NCBI GenBank assembly: GCA_037074705.1
Contig: CM073592.1
Coordinates: 84,956,629-85,020,628, forward strand
DNA length: 64,000 nt
Source: Zhengitettix transpicula
Lineage: Eukaryota > Arthropoda > Insecta > Orthoptera > Tetrigidae
Reading direction: 5' to 3'
Both the position numbers and the translations under genes were made by a program. Shown here one piece after another: positions 58,328-64,000 of the stretch; within the stretch, counting starts at the first letter, position 1, and each line of letters opens with the position of its first letter. The notes beneath the pieces are model-generated. The model saw only the letters and a list, made by a program, of their open reading frames with translations, had not been told where the DNA came from and did no database searches.

Positions 58328-59920
58328 AGTATGAGATTACTAGAATCTAAATTTTAGGATTAGTATACGCATATTAAATTTTTGTATACCAAATATGAGC
58401 TATCAACAGAAAATGAGTCATATGTTCCAAAACTGCCCTGACTGCCTAGTACAGTTGTAAAGTAAGCTAAGTTTAAAGTGAAAGTTAACTGTGAAATATT
58501 TCTGTGTCATAACCTCACACTATATTACACTATAAATATCATGCAAGAGAGCACAATTCAACAATTACAATGTATATCATATCACTTAAAGCTTATGATT
58601 CTTTCAAAATCAACAAAACTTTGTTTCAATTAATTAATTTAACGATATATGATGTAATTATATGATTTGAAAAATTCGGACGGTAAAAATGAATTACTGC
58701 TTGCAATGGAAACAAAGAGTCTATAAATTATATATATATTGATTTTTTTACAGTCGCATCAACAGTTCTGGTTATTAACGACTCAGTATGGGAACTCATT
58801 TTTCATTGTCGGGGGACTGATTTGTCGAGAGTTTCTCTCACCCACACAAACAACCCTCGCCGGGATTCGAACCCGGGACCTCTGTGATGTGAGGCAGTCA
58901 TGCTGACCCCTACATCTCAAGAGGTCGGCTTTATAATAGTAATTATAATATAATATATTCAATACAGACGTTATATATATATATTAATCAATGTCAAAGA
59001 TTTATTGTTGTGTTGGATATTATATACTGGATTACGGAGGAACTTAGTGAAATTAGGAGTATAATAATCCCCTATTTCAGCACATGTTTCTCCTGACCGC
59101 GTACGTGACAGCAACGGCTGGGGAAGACTCACTAGGGACGGCGAATACGCGAACTCCACTCAGGCGAATGCAGCGATTGCGAATTCCCGAGTAAGGCCAA
59201 GGAAGGTATGAATACTCAGCGGCTGCAGATTCTTTTGCATCGTCCGACCATAGCAAGCTTACGAAGGAGAACACTTCATGACAGCAGGAAGCAGACACCG
59301 AACACACTTTCTCCAGCTGCACTAACGTCAATCATCAGCTCTAATCAAATCAATAAGTCCTAAATAACATTGACATGTTCAGATACACATATATAAACTA
59401 ATTTTAAGCGAGTTATTTTGTGCATTGTCTGTGTTAGTCTGAAAGCAAACATTTTATATTGTAAACTAACAGCAAGTCAAAAATATAAATTTTAACAAAA
59501 GTAATTACAAAATAGTAGCGGTCAGGAAACCACGTGGCTGGGAGAATTTAGCACGTAGCCAAGTGAGGGACTGGCAAAGTAAGCATAGACCTGCGGTAAA
59601 CGGATTTGGTTAAAACCTCGCAAAATCTCTCAGCAAGCGTATTATTCTGTCCGGAACTATATAGTCATTCGGAAGGAAAAGGAAGTCGATAGTCCGATAG
59701 GGTCAGTCACTAGCAGATAGTTACCCGCCAATGATTGAACACACTGAGATCTCGGGGCCTTCGGGAGCATAAGGAAAGCGGGTGTTCAGGCCACTGAATA
59801 AGTATTCGGGTTTCTGGAGGAGCATAGTCGTTAAAATTAGGTACGTGCTTGTAGTGGAGCTACAGGCCAGACCCTCTTTGGAGTATTCCCGTGAAATTAG
59901 AGGCACCTTTTTAATTTTTT
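58328..59920. other. Spacer of the large inverted repeat
   Basis: Contains a tRNA-type SINE and two GC-richer stretches (59080-59340 and 59520-59900) with short minus-strand frames of 84 and 61 codons that I cannot assign. Confidence 0.45.
58775..58925 (-). mobile_element. tRNA-derived SINE copy
   Basis: On the minus strand it has a near-perfect pol III B box (complement of GGGATTCGAACCCGGG, i.e. GGTTCGAATCCC), preceded by a tRNA-like head with GGGGTCAGCATGACTGCCTC. There is no tRNA acceptor pairing, so it is not a tRNA gene. It is collinear with the copy at 25.1 kb. Confidence 0.7.
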
Positions 59921-60332
59921 AAAATTAAAAGTGTTTAGACGACATGACGAACTATAAACTTCTTGATCTTAACTTACATTAAAAACTTTAATTTCATGTA
60001 CATTATAAATATTTCGTGCAGTTTGATCAATCGCCATAATTACATAGGCCTGTACTCAAATTTAACGCTAACTTGAGAAAGAAAGTGATCCCATTATTTT
60101 ATTTTAGCTAAATTAGGTAAGTAGACTAGTTTCTTTCCCAGGGTTGAAATTTGATGTAACAACATTTTTTACATAAATAATAACGTTCCAGTATATCGAA
60201 GAAAACATTTAAAAAATTGTGGAATTTTGATCTGATCTTCAATCTACATAAGTTTATAGATTCGAACTTACGAGAATACTGTTAGTTGTAAGGGGTTACC
60301 ATCCACAATAGTTCTGATGTGATAACCATTTC
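59921..60332 (-). repeat. Right arm of the large inverted repeat
   Basis: Reverse complement of 57961-58327. It has an extra ~35-bp segment around CAGGGTTGAAATTTGATG that the left arm lacks. An R1 insertion lies about 100 bp outside this arm. Confidence 0.85.
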
Positions 60333-60420
60333 AACCCAGAAACAGTAGTTATCTACGACTGCTACCTTAAACTGTTGTTTTAACACTATATTATTTCGTG
60401 GAATTATACACAAAATATGA

Positions 60421-61013
60421 CGATAGAAGTCTGCGAGGGGTATTCTCTCGCAGGCAGAACCTTGTAGGAGAGACACGAAGGGGCTACCTTTGGGGATGCC
60501 TTTCCTCTCCGTTTTTGAACTAAGGTTCCCACAAGCCGAGGCACCTTGGCCTGTTCTGAGAGGTGTATGTTCCGGGGTCACAGACCTTGGGCATACGGTA
60601 AGAGTTGTCTGCTATTCCCATTGGAATAGTCGGCCAGCAGCCTCCTAAACTGGTCGAGGCACGGAGAAGGGAATGCTGCGTCCCCACAGAAAACTCCTCT
60701 CCCACTATCGGAAGGGCGTGGGACAAGTACCCAATGCCCGACCTACCCGATGCAGGTTTTTCTAGGGTTTTCCCTGCATTACTTTTAGGCGAATGCCGGG
60801 TAGGATCCTTAAACTATAGACCGGGGTCCCTAGTTAACCCTTGGCTACCTTCCTTTACCCTTCCGCATCCCTCCCCCTTTCAGATCCCTTCCTATGCTAT
60901 TATCCACCATGTGGATTACCCTCGTGTAAAAAAAGGGCATACGCTAAGAGTTGTCTTCTATTGCTATTGGAATAATCGGCCAGCTGCCTCCTAAACTGGT
61001 GAAGGCACGACAA
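60421..61013 (+). mobile_element. R1 retroposon copy followed by a second partial R1 unit
   Basis: The first unit starts with a CTGCGAG..CTCGCAG hairpin (60431-60453), runs through the R1 body and ends in an A tract (60928-60934). Directly after it, 60935-61011 repeats an internal R1 block (GGGCATACGCTAAGAGTTGT to CTAAACTGGTGAAGGCACGA). The first unit also lacks some bases near its 3' end. Confidence 0.75.
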
Positions 61014-64000
61014 GCATTTTTGTTATAAATATATGAAAACGACCAAATCAATTAGAATTAATTTAGGTCTACTAACAAAACATACAACGTAAAAATTCAC
61101 TCAACGTTTTGTCCTCATAATAGATCTTCAAGAGGAATAAATTTCGATGCATTTTTAAATCTTCTATAAATATTAGCCAAATATTGACATTACATAAATA
61201 TTTTGCGTAGAATTTCCAAAGAAAATATTTTGCGATACAAGAGGCATTGCAGGCAAAGCATATCTTATATAAAGAATATCAATGAAAATATTTTCATATG
61301 AAATTATCATATTTTCATATTTGAAGAGAAATTTTATTAATCAATCTATGACTGGTTTGAAGCTGATATTTATATTGTTGACTCCTGCTCAAACATATAT
61401 CAATTTATTTGCTACATTATAAAGCCTTAATTATCAGCTGTTTAATGTGTTCCTTGTGTCCCAGTTCTATTCTTGGCATACAAACTCTAACCTCTATTAT
61501 ACTTTGAGCAGGAGAAAATACGACGGTGAAATCGCAGCAAAAGTATCATTTCATTGAATTATTTTTAAGCGCTACATAGTTAATGGTCCATACATGTTTA
61601 TAATGATTTTACAAATTATGTTACATGACTTACTGACCATTATTTTCTAAATATTTCCTCTCTGGCAAATATGATAATTCTATTTCCTTCTTTCCGAAGT
61701 TTCTAAGGTGCGTTTTACAGTTGCTTACGTACTAAAGGAGTTATTGTTTGGTTTATTTTAGCTGTCGTTTGCCCTTTCATCATTTCAGTTTTTCGACGAA
61801 TTCGGAGAGTCAAGTGTCGTTATTGTCAAATTATGGACAGTGTTAATACGCTCATATTCTCATTGTGTGGATTTGTAATGTAGAATTAATTATTAATACT
61901 GGATAATTGAGTATGCTGTGTTATAAATTTACTATTAAAGCAAAATTTGTATACAAGGTCGTTTATTAAATACGCGCACGCTTAGCAAAGGTTATGCAAA
62001 GATTATATTGGTTAATTGTTCAAAAGTCGAAATTTTATATTTATTGAATATATATTATAAAAAAGTTATTGCTCCCAGAAGATACAACATATTTTAAAAT
62101 CCAAATGTAAGTTTTTCCCCCAGTATACAAATCAATATCATTTAAGTGTGTATATGTTCGGCTGATTACTATAGAAATTTACCAATGGAGTGTAGTATAG
62201 CGCCGCATATGAGATCACATTGAGACAGCCGCGTTCTGCCTCATTAACTAATAAGAATATTGTTTTGGGGTCTCAGTTGAATTCTTTGTTCGTGTTCGGC
62301 ACGTTTTTGTGCATGTGTTAATATAAATTTGCATCGTATTTATAATGTTGGAAGAACGGCAAGCAGTACTGTCTTGATGATGAAACTGGGATAAATGAGA
62401 GTGATCAGCAATTAAACAAACGACTGTTTGCGCCATTCGAAGACGAGAGTTGCGTATATGTACATCACGGGATAACTCGAAAGTTCGAGAACGGCGCCCC
62501 ACAGCGCAGAAAAAGACTCATGAAAGTAAGACACCAATATGTTTGCATAAAAAATTCTAACCTATTTACGAATAAACAACACTGAATGATAAAGTATCGG
62601 TATAATTCTTAACAAATGAAGTAAAATAAAATAAACTGGTAAAAGATATAATAAAGTCAGTTCTACAGAAGTACAGTGATATTAATAACCATTCTACGTT
62701 CACTATTTGCAGTAAACATAATTATCAATTAGTACAACAACAACTCTTATTGTAATCCTACAACATTTTATCCAAAATTACGCATATTTAACATCGTGGA
62801 CAAACAAGAATATTACGCTTCAATATTATAATAGTCAAGTATTCTCTGTATAAAAATATTGTGTCACAAACACATGTCATGCTTTAAATAAGGTTTATTT
62901 AAAATCTATATTTATGATTCAATATAATTATTTTTTGTATACATTGACTTTAATGTGATGTTACTTGGATTTTAGTTTTATTCTTTAGCCAAATTATTTT
63001 ATTAAAATTTATTAACATTCGGACGAGAATTTTCCTCTGGCCATGTAGTTACATAAACTACAAATCGATGCCATTCTGATTCTTGCTTCATTGCACTGTT
63101 ATTGTGGAAGGGAGAAGTGAGCACTCCGGTAGGCTGGGTCACGTAGAGGTAAGTGGAGTTTCTCAATAATCTAGCTCAATTACAATTATACAATTATAAT
63201 GGCCTAATATTTTCATTGAGTAATTTTTCTAATATGCTCGACACTTAAGACGCCGAAATCGATTGATTTAGATAATTTACTAGTAAAATTGTAAATTATA
63301 TATATTGTATAATTTGCAATTTACTGATTCTTAGAAAGGTATCAACAAATAACAATCCGCTCCGTGAAATAAGGTAACAGAGATACAATCAAAAACATTT
63401 CTTTAGCCCGAGTTCTAATATAACACTAAATTTCAGCCTAGTGTAGTATGTCAGGAACGTATAGCGAAACCAGCTGCACATGTTAGGAGGAATACCATTA
63501 ATGAGTTAAGAAATATTATTGACATATATATTGTAATAAACACAAATTTATTTAAATTAAATTTTTTAATGAATCCTACGTTTGAGCACATATTTGTTAA
63601 AAACAAACTAAAAGTTAAAATGAAATGATTTAAATAAAAACAATAATTAAATATATAACAAAATTAATTTAATAAAACATTCTTATCTCAGTTGAAATTT
63701 TACAAGTTGATATTGTTGTGCCATGGCTTAATTTTCAGGCCCGCCTATCGGTCCTCCAATAAAGATAGTTACAAAATAACAATTAAAATCTTACAATGCA
63801 AAATATTCCTGACTTAAATAATTATTGAAATACTAAATCTGACGATAATTATATTTACACATTAGGTTTACAATTAATAAAATTCCCTTTTTGTTTACTT
63901 TACCCTTAGTTGTTCATCTTGGCTCGATCTCACTTGATTTTTTAAACACATCACAGAAAGTCCATATTTCACTGAATTTAAAGATGTTTTAGTTTTCGAA
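61014..64000. other. AT-rich intergenic DNA, no gene seen
   Basis: No splice-consistent coding exon, RNA gene or recognised repeat was found. The 84-aa minus frame at 62248-62502 matches nothing I know. Confidence 0.45.

Noticed and set aside
58860..58890. tRNA gene (B-box match)
   Set aside because: Only a tRNA-like head with B box is present; no acceptor stem pairing, and a collinear copy at 25.1 kb marks it as a SINE.

Overview
This is AT-rich eukaryotic nuclear DNA with long introns, consensus GT-AG splice sites, many (TA)n tracts, and dense fragments of mariner/Tc1 elements, foldback elements and SINE-like retroposons. The gene content (clip-domain serine proteases) indicates an arthropod, almost certainly an insect. 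Large introns and tRNA-derived SINEs would suit a polyneopteran such as a cockroach or termite, but this placement is only an inference.

Three multi-exon genes, all on the + strand, can be rebuilt by splice phase.
(1) 15746-32494: an ODAD4/TTC25-like axonemal TPR protein. It has five coding exons and encodes 414 aa. The first coding exon is GC-rich and is followed by an 11.6-kb intron. A perfect RFX X-box lies about 470 bp upstream of the ATG, as expected for a cilium/flagellum gene.
(2) 36402-46111: a secreted clip-domain serine protease with six coding exons and 444 aa. The His/Asp/Ser triad is intact, it has an Asp at the trypsin S1 position, and it carries an unusual ~78-residue Gln/Pro linker.
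(3) 48940-57166: its tandem paralogue, a clip-domain serine protease homologue (pseudoprotease) with six coding exons and 372 aa. The catalytic His is replaced by Ser and the catalytic Ser by Thr. Coding exons 3, 4 and 6 have the same lengths in genes 2 and 3 (106, 206 and 311 nt) and all intron phases match, so the pair arose by tandem duplication. Proteases and non-catalytic homologues of this type act together in insect prophenoloxidase/Toll cascades, so joint action is plausible but not shown here.

Layout: 1-15.1 kb is intergenic, with two copies of a diverged repeat (R5), one full copy of a GC-richer retroposon (R1) and a 107-bp tandem duplication. 15.2-32.5 kb is the ODAD4 gene; its introns hold R1 copies, a tRNA-type SINE and a dead Tc1-like element. 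32.5-36.3 kb holds a transposase N-terminal fossil, an R4 foldback element and a 28-bp minisatellite. 36.4-57.2 kb is the protease/pseudoprotease pair, whose introns and spacer carry foldback elements (R3, R4), a mariner-derived mini-element and a decayed mariner. 57.2-64 kb is intergenic, with a ~370-bp inverted repeat around a 1.6-kb spacer and a composite R1 insertion; I recognise no gene in the last 3 kb.

No tRNA, rRNA, CRISPR or bacterial feature was seen. Exon boundaries were deduced by eye from splice consensus, phase and family similarity, without transcript evidence.
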